Source: Boseongicola aestuarii
GTDB lineage: Bacteria > Pseudomonadota > Alphaproteobacteria > Rhodobacterales > Rhodobacteraceae
Length of the DNA stretch: 64,000 bases
Reading direction: 5' to 3'
NCBI RefSeq assembly: GCF_900184815.1
Contig: NZ_FXXQ01000012.1
Coordinates: 1-64,000, forward strand
The notes under the pieces were generated by a model that was not told where the DNA came from, searched no databases, and saw nothing but the letters and a program-made list of their open reading frames with translations. Position 1 is the first letter of the stretch. The number at the start of each line of letters is the position of its first letter. Below are positions 1-8,078 of this stretch, piece by piece. A program made the position numbers and the translations under genes.

Positions 1-650
1 CCCCTCTGACCGGCCTCAGGTAAACTATTTCTCTTCACCAAGAGCCATGTGCACAGCGCGATCTCTGCAACTGCCATTGTCAACATTATTAATACCAGGA
101 AGTGCTCGGGAAATTCGATATCTATGAAGAAGATCGAATATGTGAGGGAGGCAACTATCAACAAAACGCCAAGGAATCTTGGGATATATCCCGACACGAA
201 GACCACATAGCCTAGTAGAAATATATGGGATGCAAAGAAAATATAGCCGACGCCCTTTATGGCGGCATAGCCGTAAGCGTCGATCGTTTGAAAAAGCAGC
301 GCGAGAACTCCAACCATCAATACGACTGCGTATAGCAACCGGAGCGCACCAGTCAGCGCCGCAAGCTTCCTATTCACAGGATTGAGAACAATATAGAGAC
401 CAATTCCGATAATGGAGTCGATCACGAGCACAACTAAGTAACCGATCGAGGCGAAAACGAGTACCGTGGGATTTGCCTTAATGTCCCGTGCCAATGCAGA
501 CGTGTCTCCGGGCACAACGAAATTGGCAAGTAGAAAGTCATCGACCAGTGTTACAATCAAAACCGATGCTAAGAATGCGATACCAACAACCGTCGCCGCT
601 ATTTTAGCGGAAATCGCAGTGGTGAGGCTTTTTGAAACTTGCCGTCCCAT
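1..650 (-). CDS. DUF4386-like integral membrane protein, 3' end outside window
   Basis: The frame opens at ATG 650-648 and runs 216 codons without a stop off the left edge, so the C-terminus is missing. An AGGAG on the minus strand (663-667) lies 12 nt upstream, slightly far. About six hydrophobic helices are seen near residues 17-36, 62-90, 101-121, 135-153, 156-176 and 183-205. The loop LNPVNRKLAALTGALRLLYA (90-109) is typical of DUF4386 proteins, whose function is unknown. Codon use (TTA, ATA, TTG) and GC are visibly lower than in the rest of the window, which suggests acquisition by transfer. Family assignment is from memory of the motif and topology. Confidence 0.7.
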   Translation of the reverse strand, partial: MGRQVSKSLTTAISAKIAATVVGIAFLASVLIVTLVDDFLLANFVVPGDTSALARDIKANPTVLVFASIGYLVVLVIDSIIGIGLYIVLNPVNRKLAALTGALRLLYAVVLMVGVLALLFQTIDAYGYAAIKGVGYIFFASHIFLLGYVVFVSGYIPRFLGVLLIVASLTYSIFFIDIEFPEHFLVLIMLTMAVAEIALCTWLLVKRNSLPEAGQR

Positions 651-1161
651 TCAAACGTTACGCTCCTAACAGTATCGTTTCGAAATAATAGCGATCTTCC
701 ATTTCGCAGGGTTGATTTCTGTCAGATCTGGCGACTGGCGACTGGCGACTGGCGACTGGCGACTGGCGAAAATGTTTGCTTGGTCAGAAGTTCCGCAAAG
801 GCAATCGCTCTCTGGCGTCGGCTTTGGGCTCGAAGCCGCCGTTCGCTGCACTTTGCACCAATGTCCGCTCTGGGCTGGAGCCCACGTCACTTGAGGTCCA
901 AAATCGGGACCGCTTTTAGGACCACAATCTTTAAATGGGCCTCTCGCAAGTATCTATTTTTGAATGATAAATCTGAAGAGTAGATTGCCTCTCCTGGGCA
1001 CCATTTATTCCCCTAAAAATCTGATACATACGACCACCGTGCAATTTGTGGCCATCTTGCCACGTCCGGCGTCCAGCTGAAGGAATGCCACGCTTTTGGC
1101 AGATTTCCCTGGCATCACACGCGGCAGACCGCACGCAAAATGATGAACCGGAGAACCGTCG
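651..1161. other. 511-bp intergenic stretch with no supported gene
   Basis: No frame here has a convincing start, ribosome site or protein character. It holds the 7-bp tandem repeat at 728-769. A stretch at about 825-890 has short self-complementary segments around gggct/agccc and resembles the non-coding interspersed sequences common in Rhodobacteraceae, though that resemblance is only an impression. The rightmost 100 bp should carry the promoter of the FHA gene, but no clear -35/-10 pair was recognised. Confidence 0.5.
728..769. repeat. Six tandem copies of a 7-bp unit (ctggcga)
   Basis: Positions 728-734, 735-741, 742-748, 749-755, 756-762 and 763-769 are six exact copies of ctggcga. The 7-bp period is not a multiple of three and the surrounding region is non-coding. 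This is a simple-sequence tract likely to vary in copy number by slippage. Confidence 0.95.
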
Positions 1162-1665
1162 ATGCTTGGAAAACTATTTGGCCGCAATGGTGGTGCAAAG
1201 CCGAAAAAGGATGTCGCGATCATCCATCAGTCCGTTCCGGATGAGGTCTTGAACATCCAGCCCGAGCACCCCGAGACGCTGGATACGTCATGGATGGACA
1301 GCACAAACATCGTCGATAAGCCCGCGTCCGCAAAAACGCGAACTCCGTCCGCTGCTGCGGTGCAGCCACCAAGCCCCCCTGCCCAGATTCAAATGCCGCC
1401 CGCCGCACCCAGCGCATTTGCCAACCCCAAAGCGGCGACCGGCGTGCGCTGTCCCCATGGTTGGCTGGTTGTGGTTGAAGGCCCCGGCGTGGGCGAGTGG
1501 TTCGTTCTGGAAGGCGGTGTGTCGCAAATTGGTCAGGATGCGGATCAGACGATCCCGCTGACCTTTGGCGATACCTCCATCGCGCCCAAGTGCCATGCCC
1601 AACTTCAACTGGAGCTGACCGCCGGCGGCCTAGATATCCTCGACCAGGACGACGCCGGGCAGTGA
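1162..1665 (+). CDS. FHA-domain protein, truncated in its FHA domain
   Basis: The start is ATG 1162 with GGAGAA about 7 nt upstream. The 167-aa product has a short basic N-terminus, a proline/alanine-rich linker (about 50-92), then an FHA beginning at about residue 95 (CPHGWLVVVEGPGVGEW). FHA domains bind phosphothreonine peptides. Roseobacter relatives, as I recall them, begin the same way and continue for roughly 50 more residues with the later FHA strands. Here the last 12 codons (1630-1665) are simply the antisense of the dnaE 3' end, so the domain is incomplete. The gene overlaps dnaE convergently by 36 bp. It is probably non-functional or altered, consistent with a deletion junction near 1620-1630. 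Confidence 0.7.
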   Translation: MLGKLFGRNGGAKPKKDVAIIHQSVPDEVLNIQPEHPETLDTSWMDSTNIVDKPASAKTRTPSAAAVQPPSPPAQIQMPPAAPSAFANPKAATGVRCPHGWLVVVEGPGVGEWFVLEGGVSQIGQDADQTIPLTFGDTSIAPKCHAQLQLELTAGGLDILDQDDAGQ

Positions 1666-4600
1666 TTTCAACGCGCCCTTGATCTGCGGCGAAACGGGCC
1701 ATCCGTCGCCGATAGATACAGTAACGTCTTGCAGAGCGCCCGGCAGCGGCACCGCAAGAGCCGTCAGGCAAACCTCGCCGCGTGTGCGGATCGATTGATC
1801 AACCTTGAAGCGTTCCAGCACGGATTGCACCATCTGCACCGCGCCTTCGTCGTCGATCATCACATTCAGTCCGGCCGTCGCAGCATCAACGATCCCGTCA
1901 ATCGGCGCGACCGAGCGGGCAATGGGATCAAACTGGCCCTCGTTGAACCGGGCTTCCAGCGTCATCACGACCTGCGTGGTTTGCTCGAACACTTTGCGCA
2001 CGGTCTCGAAGTCGTCGGGGAACAAAGCCATGCCCGAGACCTGACCCGTCGGATCGGAGATGTTCATGCGGAAAAAGCGGGTACCACGACCGGATTTGCG
2101 TTCCTGCAAGGCGGTCACCACAACGCCGACCCGCGCAATCGCGGCGCCATCCGCTTCGGCCTTAACCTGCAAGTCCGCGAGGTTCATCAGGCCTTTGCGC
2201 TTCAAGGCGGGCGCATAATCATCAAGCGGATGCCCGGAAAGATAGAACCCGATCGCAGTCTGTTCCTGATCCAGCCGCTCATTCGGCAACCAGTCTTCAA
2301 CCGGTGACAGACGCGGTTCCGGCAAGTCGTCGCCCGCCTCTCCGAACAGGGATACCTGCGCACTGGCGCGCTGCTCGTGGATCGCAGCAGAATACGCGGT
2401 CAGGCCGTCCAATGACTGAAATATCCGCCGCCGGTTCGGATCAAGCTGATCGAACGCCCCGGCGCGCGCCAACATCTCCATGGGGCGCTTTCCGACCCGC
2501 TTCAGATCGACCCGCCTCGCCAGATCGAAGACATTCACGAACGGCTTGTCTCCGCGCGCCTCGACAATCAGTTTCATCGCCTCGACACCCACGTTCTTCA
2601 GCGCGCCAAGGGCATAAACCAGCTTTTGATCTCTGACCGAGAACACGGCCTCGGATCGGTTCACACAGGGTGGCACAATCTCGATTTCCAGCCCGCGCCG
2701 CACTTCGTTCGCGTAAACATCCAGCTTCTCGGTCAGGTGCAAATCGCAGTTCATCACACCGGCCATGAATTCGACCGGGTGGTTCGCCTTCAGCCACGCC
2801 GTTTGATAGCTGACGACCGCATAGGCAGCAGCGTGTGACTTGTTGAAACCATAGTTCGCGAACTTGTCGAGAAGGTTCCAGACCTCCATAGCTTTCTTCT
2901 TGTCGACGCCGTTCTTCGCAGCACCTTCCAGAAATTTCGGACGTTCGGCGTCCATTGCCTCCTGAATTTTCTTACCCATCGCACGGCGCAAAAGGTCAGC
3001 ACCGCCCAGCGAGTATCCCGCCATTTCCTGCGCGATCTGCATCACCTGTTCCTGATAGACGATGATGCCTTGGGTCTCGTCCAGAATATGGTCAATCGAC
3101 GGGTGCAAACGCTCGCGCTCGGCACGCGCGTTCTTCACGTCGCAATACTGCGGGATGTTCTCCATCGGTCCCGGACGATACAGCGCGACCAGCGCCACAA
3201 TGTCCTCGATACAGGTCGGGCGCATCCGCCGAAGTGCATCCATCATGCCCGAGCTTTCCACCTGAAACACCGCGACCGTGCGGGCCTTGGCATAGAGCTC
3301 ATAGCTTTTCTCGTCATCCAGCGGGATCAGCCCGATATCGTTCTCGGTGCCTGGGTCCGGTTCGTAAAGCCTGGTCCCGTCCGCGGCCACGTCCAGCGAC
3401 CGACCGCTCGCCAAGATCTGATCAATCGCGTTCTGAATGACCGTCAGCGTTTTCAGGCCCAGAAAGTCGAATTTTACCAACCCGGCTTGCTCGACCCACT
3501 TCATATTGAACTGCGTAGCCGGCATTTCGGACCGTGGATCGCGATATAAGGGCACCAGTTTGTCCAAAGGCCGGTCGCCAATCACCACGCCCGCCGCGTG
3601 GGTCGAAGCGTTCCTGAGCAGCCCCTCGACCTGTTGACCGTAGTCCAACAGTCGCGCCACAACCTCTTCGGCCTTCGCCTCTTCCCGAAGGCGCGGTTCA
3701 TCCGCCAATGCCTTCTCGATCGAGACGGGTTTCACGCCCTCAACCGGGATCAGCTTCGACAGGCGATCGACCTGCCCATAGGGCATCTGCAAGACCCGAC
3801 CCACATCGCGCACGGCGGCCTTCGATAACAAGGCACCAAAGGTGATGATCTGCCCCACTTTATCGCGCCCGTACTTCTCCTGAACATAGCGGATCACCTC
3901 TTCGCGGCGATCCATACAGAAATCGATGTCGAAATCTGGCATCGAGACGCGTTCGGGGTTCAAAAACCGCTCGAACAGCAGGGAATAGCGCAAGGGATCA
4001 AGGTCGGTGATTGTCAGTGCATAGGCCACCAATGAACCCGCACCCGAGCCACGCCCTGGTCCCACAGGAATGTGGTGGTCTTTGGCCCACTTGATGAAGT
4101 CCGCAACGATCAGGAAGTAACCGGGGAACCCCATCCCCTCGATGATCCCAAGCTCGAACTCCAGCCGCTTTTCATATTCCTCGACCGGCGCAACGGCTTC
4201 GATAACCGCAAGCCGATTCTTCAGCCCCTCGAATGACTGACGTCGCAATTCTTCGATTTCGTCGTCGGCGAACTTCGGCAGGATCGGGTCGTGCCGCTCG
4301 ACAGCAAAGGCACAGCGGCGGGCGATTTCGACCGTGTTTTCCAGAGCCTCCGGCAAATCTGCAAAAAGCGTCGCCATCTCGGCAGGCGTCTTGAAATAGT
4401 GCTGTGGTGTCAAACGTCGGCGCGGGGCCTGCTGGTCCACATAGGCCCCTTCAGCGATACAAATCAGCGCGTCATGCGCCTCATACATTTTCTGGTCCGT
4501 GAAATAGACGTCATTCGTCGCAACCAGAGGCAGGTCCATTGCATAGGCCATTTCGATCTGCGGCGTTTCGGTCAGCTTTTCGGCCTCAGGCACCTGACCG

Positions 4601-5142
4601 TTCTCGGTCGGATGCCGCTGCAGTTCCACATACAGCCGATCGCCAAATGTGGCTGCCAGTTGCGTCATCAGTCCTTGCGCTTTTGGCTTCTGCCCTGCCC
4701 GCAACAACCGCCCGACCGGACCATCAGGCCCGCCCGTGAGACAAATCAGCCCTTCCGAAAACTCGGCCAATTCGTCCAGAGTAACATGCGGATAATCTGC
4801 CTCGCGCAGATACAAAGCCGAATTCAGCTTCATCAGGCATTCATAGCCCGCGCGCGTCTGGGCCAGCAAAACAAGCGGCGCGGGGCGCAGGGGCTTTTCA
4901 CCGGGAGCGGGCGTCTCATACGCCAGATCTACCTGACAGCCGACAATCGGTTGGATCCCGGCATCAAGCGCGGACACGGAAAACTCCAGTGCCGCGAACA
5001 TATTGTTCGTATCGGTCACCGCAACGGCAGGCATTCCGGCTTTCTCGCAAAGCCCGGGCAGCTTTTTCAGCCGCATCGCCCCCTCAAGAAGCGAATATTC
5101 CGTGTGCAGGCGAAGGTGGATGAATTTCGGATCTGTGCTCAT
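1630..5142 (-). CDS. dnaE: DNA polymerase III alpha subunit
   Basis: This is the replicative polymerase of the DNA polymerase III holoenzyme, about 1170 aa, the usual size for DnaE. The N-terminal PHP domain starts HLRLHTEYSLLEGA. The polymerase core shows PGRGSGAGSL (about residue 365) and the metal-binding PDFDIDF (about 400). The C-terminal part carries the helix-hairpin-helix and OB-fold (GVVVTALQERKSGRGTRFF). I chose ATG 5140-5142 because homologues begin at (M)STDPKFIHLRLHTEYS; an upstream ATG at 5199 would add 19 unconserved residues. The gene is divergent from the arsR-SRPBCC operon and convergent with the truncated FHA gene. Confidence 0.97.
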   Translation of the reverse strand: MSTDPKFIHLRLHTEYSLLEGAMRLKKLPGLCEKAGMPAVAVTDTNNMFAALEFSVSALDAGIQPIVGCQVDLAYETPAPGEKPLRPAPLVLLAQTRAGYECLMKLNSALYLREADYPHVTLDELAEFSEGLICLTGGPDGPVGRLLRAGQKPKAQGLMTQLAATFGDRLYVELQRHPTENGQVPEAEKLTETPQIEMAYAMDLPLVATNDVYFTDQKMYEAHDALICIAEGAYVDQQAPRRRLTPQHYFKTPAEMATLFADLPEALENTVEIARRCAFAVERHDPILPKFADDEIEELRRQSFEGLKNRLAVIEAVAPVEEYEKRLEFELGIIEGMGFPGYFLIVADFIKWAKDHHIPVGPGRGSGAGSLVAYALTITDLDPLRYSLLFERFLNPERVSMPDFDIDFCMDRREEVIRYVQEKYGRDKVGQIITFGALLSKAAVRDVGRVLQMPYGQVDRLSKLIPVEGVKPVSIEKALADEPRLREEAKAEEVVARLLDYGQQVEGLLRNASTHAAGVVIGDRPLDKLVPLYRDPRSEMPATQFNMKWVEQAGLVKFDFLGLKTLTVIQNAIDQILASGRSLDVAADGTRLYEPDPGTENDIGLIPLDDEKSYELYAKARTVAVFQVESSGMMDALRRMRPTCIEDIVALVALYRPGPMENIPQYCDVKNARAERERLHPSIDHILDETQGIIVYQEQVMQIAQEMAGYSLGGADLLRRAMGKKIQEAMDAERPKFLEGAAKNGVDKKKAMEVWNLLDKFANYGFNKSHAAAYAVVSYQTAWLKANHPVEFMAGVMNCDLHLTEKLDVYANEVRRGLEIEIVPPCVNRSEAVFSVRDQKLVYALGALKNVGVEAMKLIVEARGDKPFVNVFDLARRVDLKRVGKRPMEMLARAGAFDQLDPNRRRIFQSLDGLTAYSAAIHEQRASAQVSLFGEAGDDLPEPRLSPVEDWLPNERLDQEQTAIGFYLSGHPLDDYAPALKRKGLMNLADLQVKAEADGAAIARVGVVVTALQERKSGRGTRFFRMNISDPTGQVSGMALFPDDFETVRKVFEQTTQVVMTLEARFNEGQFDPIARSVAPIDGIVDAATAGLNVMIDDEGAVQMVQSVLERFKVDQSIRTRGEVCLTALAVPLPGALQDVTVSIGDGWPVSPQIKGALKSLPGVVLVEDI

Positions 5143-5208
5143 CCGACTACCGTATTTTGCGCGTGCGCAGTGGGAAAGCACCAAGTGCAGATCATCCACA
5201 GAAATAAG

Positions 5209-5224
5209 TTAGCTATATGGCTAA
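5209..5224 (+). promoter_or_regulatory. Palindromic operator 1 of the arsR-SRPBCC operon
   Basis: TTAGCTATATGGCTAA is a near-perfect palindrome (one mismatched pair). It is matched 48 bp downstream by a second copy at 5257-5272. ArsR-family regulators that sit with SRPBCC proteins commonly have palindromes of this kind at their own promoter, so autoregulation is inferred. It contains an ATG (5217) in frame with arsR. Confidence 0.6.
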
Positions 5225-5256
5225 GTATCTTGACTCGCGGCGGCGGCATCCATTAC

Positions 5257-5272
5257 TTAGCCATATGACTAA
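5257..5272 (+). promoter_or_regulatory. Palindromic operator 2, overlapping the arsR start codon
   Basis: TTAGCCATATGACTAA is a near-perfect palindrome (one mismatched pair) and contains ATG 5265-5267, the preferred arsR start. The wider blocks 5211-5234 and 5259-5282 match at 20 of 24 positions, so operator and start codon appear duplicated together. Neither start has a recognisable ribosome site, which fits a leaderless or nearly leaderless transcript. Confidence 0.6.
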
Positions 5273-5597
5273 CAATCTTGACACCTTCTTCGGAGCCATG
5301 TCCGACCCGACCCGCCGCGCGGTGATTGAGCGCCTCGTTTCTGGCCCCGCAGCCGTTAGCGAGCTGCATGCGCCCCACGACATCGCGCTTCCGACATTCA
5401 TGCGGCATCTCATGGTGCTTGAAGAAAGCGGCCTTGTACGCAGCGAGAAAAAGGGTCGCGTGCGGACAGTTCATATCGAAGCTGCCCCGCTGGCGGCGGC
5501 AGAAAGCTGGCTGCAAAAACAGCGTGCCATGTGGGAAGGGCGTCTGGATCGCCTGAGCCTCCTGGCAGAATCCATCGCGAAAGCCGAGAAAGGATAG
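5265..5597 (+). CDS. ArsR-family transcriptional regulator
   Basis: A small winged-helix repressor of about 110 aa, beginning MTNNLDTFFGAMSDPTRR. The HTH covers roughly residues 10-75 (AVSELHAPHDIALPTFMRHL then the wing LVRSEKKGRVRTV). The metal-binding ELCVCDL motif of classical ArsR/SmtB sensors is absent, so it is unlikely to sense metals. The start at 5265 fits the family; ATG 5217 in frame would add MAKYLDSRRRHPLLSH, which itself looks like a duplicated start. It is the first gene of a three-gene operon with two SRPBCC proteins, 4 nt before the next gene. The ligand is unknown. Confidence 0.9.
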   Translation: MTNNLDTFFGAMSDPTRRAVIERLVSGPAAVSELHAPHDIALPTFMRHLMVLEESGLVRSEKKGRVRTVHIEAAPLAAAESWLQKQRAMWEGRLDRLSLLAESIAKAEKG

Positions 5598-5601
5598 ATT
5601 T

Positions 5602-6060
5602 ATGCCGCTAGATACCACTTCCTTTAATGTCATCCGCACCTTGCCCCTTCCGCCTGACCGGTTGTTTTACGTACTCACCGACGCCAAGCACCGCGAGAAA
5701 TGGGGCGCGCCAGATGCGGATACCGTCCTCATCGTCGAGAAAGAGGACGTCAGGGTCGGTGGCCAAGACCGCCACCGCTGCGGGCCCAAGGACGCCCCGA
5801 AATTCCTCGTAGATACGCGATGGTATGATCTTGCCGCACCCGAGCGCGCTGTCTTCACAGAAACGCTTGTCTTTGCCGGACAGGCCGCAATGACCAGCCT
5901 TGTGACATACAGCTTAACCCCAAAAGGCAATGGCACAGAACTTGGTGTAACTGTGGCCGTGTCGTCCTTTACCGGGCCCGAAACTCTTGGAGAAGTGCGT
6001 GCCGGCTGGGAAGGTGGCCTCGTAAATCTTGAACGGCATGTCAACGGGCTGGACCAATGA
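5602..6060 (+). CDS. SRPBCC (AHSA1/START-like) domain protein
   Basis: A 152-aa protein with one SRPBCC domain, a helix-grip fold with a deep hydrophobic pocket. It begins DTTSFNVIRTLPLPPDRLF, with the typical WG/W pair (REKWGAPDAD) and the FTETLVFAGQAAMTSLVTYS strand pair. It follows arsR by 4 nt and overlaps the next gene by 4 nt (ATGA), so translation is probably coupled. Pairs of ArsR and SRPBCC proteins are common in alphaproteobacteria. Whether the domain binds the inducer, acts as an enzyme, or assists Hsp90 like eukaryotic Aha1 cannot be told from sequence. Confidence 0.85.
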   Translation: MPLDTTSFNVIRTLPLPPDRLFYVLTDAKHREKWGAPDADTVLIVEKEDVRVGGQDRHRCGPKDAPKFLVDTRWYDLAAPERAVFTETLVFAGQAAMTSLVTYSLTPKGNGTELGVTVAVSSFTGPETLGEVRAGWEGGLVNLERHVNGLDQ

Positions 6061-6524
6061 TCCACTTTGATCCCGAACGCGATCTTCGCATCGAGCAATT
6101 CATCAAGGCCTCGCCCGAAACCATATGGCGTTGCTGGCAGGAACCGGACCCCTTCAAGCAATGGTTCACTCCGCCCGGCGTCGAAGTGACTGACGTCGTG
6201 AATGACGTACGCTCGGGTGGTCGCGCCTATGTCGTGATGAAGCTTCCCGATGGCACACTCATGCCGAATGAAGGCTGTTTCCTCCACGCTGAATACCCGA
6301 CGCTTCTGGTTTATGGCGATGCAGTAACGGCCGATTGGCGGCCCGGAAATGCACCCTTCATGACAGCGATCGTCGAATTGATCGCTCAAAACGAAGGCAC
6401 ACTTTATCGTGCCACCGTCCTCCACAACGATGCCGCAACCCGCAAAAAGCACGAAAGTTTCGGATTTCATGACGGCTGGGGCACGACTTTGAAGCAATTG
6501 GCTGATCTGGCGAAGGCCCTGTAA
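6057..6524 (+). CDS. SRPBCC (AHSA1-like) domain protein
   Basis: A 155-aa SRPBCC protein, last gene of the arsR operon. It contains FIKASPETIWRCWQEPDPFKQW near the N-terminus and GWGTTLKQLADL at the C-terminus, which is the usual layout of AHSA1/START-like proteins annotated as SRPBCC or glutathione S-transferase-related. Its start overlaps the previous stop. The two SRPBCC proteins differ clearly from each other, so this is not a recent duplication. Function is not known; a lipophilic ligand is a reasonable inference from the fold. Confidence 0.85.
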   Translation: MIHFDPERDLRIEQFIKASPETIWRCWQEPDPFKQWFTPPGVEVTDVVNDVRSGGRAYVVMKLPDGTLMPNEGCFLHAEYPTLLVYGDAVTADWRPGNAPFMTAIVELIAQNEGTLYRATVLHNDAATRKKHESFGFHDGWGTTLKQLADLAKAL

Positions 6525-6722
6525 TCTACTGTTTTAAATGAGTTATCCAGCATCCTCAAAAATATCCGAAGACACTTTCAGAGATCGGGCGCGCGTATTT
6601 TCTTGCTAAAAGCCACCTTGACCGCTCACTCTAATTGCACAGACTGAAGGCGCTCGCTCTCTACGCCGCATCGACAGCGCGCACTGGCCTTTTGATCTTC
6701 GGGTAACGCGGCAGGATTTCAT

Positions 6723-8078
6723 ATGACGATCAGGTTTTCTCTAAACGGGGAAACGGTAGAGGTGGATGTTCCGCCAACCACGACGTTGCTCGACTGGCTG
6801 CGCGAGGACCGCGCATTGACCGGAACCAAGGAAGGTTGCAACGAAGGCGACTGTGGCGCTTGCACCGTCATGGTTACCGGAGACGATGGCGCGCGTGCGC
6901 TCAACGCCTGCATCCTGTTCATGCCTCAGCTACACGGTAAAGCGGTTCGGACGGTCGAAGGGATCGCAGGGCCAGGCGGGGCGCTTCATCCGGTTCAGCA
7001 AGCTATGATCGAGAAACACGGCAGCCAGTGCGGGTTTTGCACACCGGGTTTCGTGGTCTCTATGGCGGTTGGTCATATGCGTGGTCGCAAAGACCACGAC
7101 GATGTTCTTGCGGGCAACCTTTGCCGTTGCACGGGATATGCGCCAATTGTTCGTGCGGCCGAAGCCGCAAGCACTTTTCCAGTCCCCGACTGGGTACAAG
7201 ATACGCCGCTCGACGTTGCGCCACTTGGCTTTGCCCCTGAAACATCCGACCAACTTGCGGAATGGTATCAAAAGCACCCGAATGGTACGTTGATCGCCGG
7301 AGCTACAGACGTGGGTCTGTGGGTCACCAAACAGCTACGCGAACTTGAAGACGTCGCCTTCCTGAACCGTTGTCGCGATCTTCAGCAGATTGAAGAGCAG
7401 GAAGACAAAATCAGAATTGGCGCCGCTGTGACGATGGCCGATCTGGCAATTGTCATAAAAAAACTTCATCCGTCCTATGCGGAACTGATCCGCCGCTATG
7501 GCTCGGAACAGGTTCGCCAGGCTGCGACCATCGGCGGGAACGTCGCCAACGGTTCCCCTATCGGGGACAATCCGCCAGCCCTGATTGCGTTAGGGGCAAC
7601 TCTGGATTTGCGACACGGAGAGACGCGCCGGACGTTGCTGGTCGAGGATTTCTTTCTTGAGTACGGCAAACAAGATCGCAAACCCGGCGAATTCGTCGAG
7701 GCCATAACGATCCCGAATTCCGCGCCGGATTTGCGGTGCTACAAGATTTCCAAACGCTTCGATCAGGATATCTCGGCGGTTTGCGGGTGCTTCAACATTA
7801 GAATTGAAGACGGAAGGGTGGCGTCGGCCAAGATCGCCTTCGGGGGCATGGCTGGCATCCCGAAACGGGCGTCGCATGTGGAGGCGGCCTTGCAGGGCCA
7901 GACATGGTCTGAAGAGACTATTTCAGCCGTATTACCTCAGTTTTGTGATGATTTCACTCCGCTTAGCGATATGCGCGCCAGTGCGGATTATCGCCTGAAA
8001 GCAGCCCGGAATCTGTTGGTGAGATACTTCCACGAGATGTCCGGAAACAGCGTTTCCGTGCTGGAGGTGAGCGCATGA
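6723..8078 (+). CDS. xdhA: Xanthine dehydrogenase small (Fe-S/FAD) subunit
   Basis: A 451-aa subunit that moves electrons from the molybdenum centre to FAD and NAD. The N-terminal 2Fe-2S ferredoxin domain has C39, C44, C47 ([10 protein letters not shown]) and C63. The second 2Fe-2S domain has C103/C106 (QCGFCTPGF) and C134/C136 (NLCRCTGYA). The FAD-binding domain follows from about 170, with the flavin loop [20 protein letters not shown]. The order and length match bacterial XdhA. It starts the seven-gene purine operon and overlaps xdhB by 4 nt. The 198 bp upstream should hold the promoter; none was recognised with confidence. Confidence 0.96.
   Translation: MTIRFSLNGETVEVDVPPTTTLLDWLREDRALTGTKEGCNEGDCGACTVMVTGDDGARALNACILFMPQLHGKAVRTVEGIAGPGGALHPVQQAMIEKHGSQCGFCTPGFVVSMAVGHMRGRKDHDDVLAGNLCRCTGYAPIVRAAEAASTFPVPDWVQDTPLDVAPLGFAPETSDQLAEWYQKHPNGTLIAGATDVGLWVTKQLRELEDVAFLNRCRDLQQIEEQEDKIRIGAAVTMADLAIVIKKLHPSYAELIRRYGSEQVRQAATIGGNVANGSPIGDNPPALIALGATLDLRHGETRRTLLVEDFFLEYGKQDRKPGEFVEAITIPNSAPDLRCYKISKRFDQDISAVCGCFNIRIEDGRVASAKIAFGGMAGIPKRASHVEAALQGQTWSEETISAVLPQFCDDFTPLSDMRASADYRLKAARNLLVRYFHEMSGNSVSVLEVSA

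Noticed and set aside
4291-5268. 325-codon frame antisense to dnaE
   Set aside because: It lies opposite the PHP domain of dnaE, is rich in Arg/Gln/His typical of antisense translation, and has no start context.
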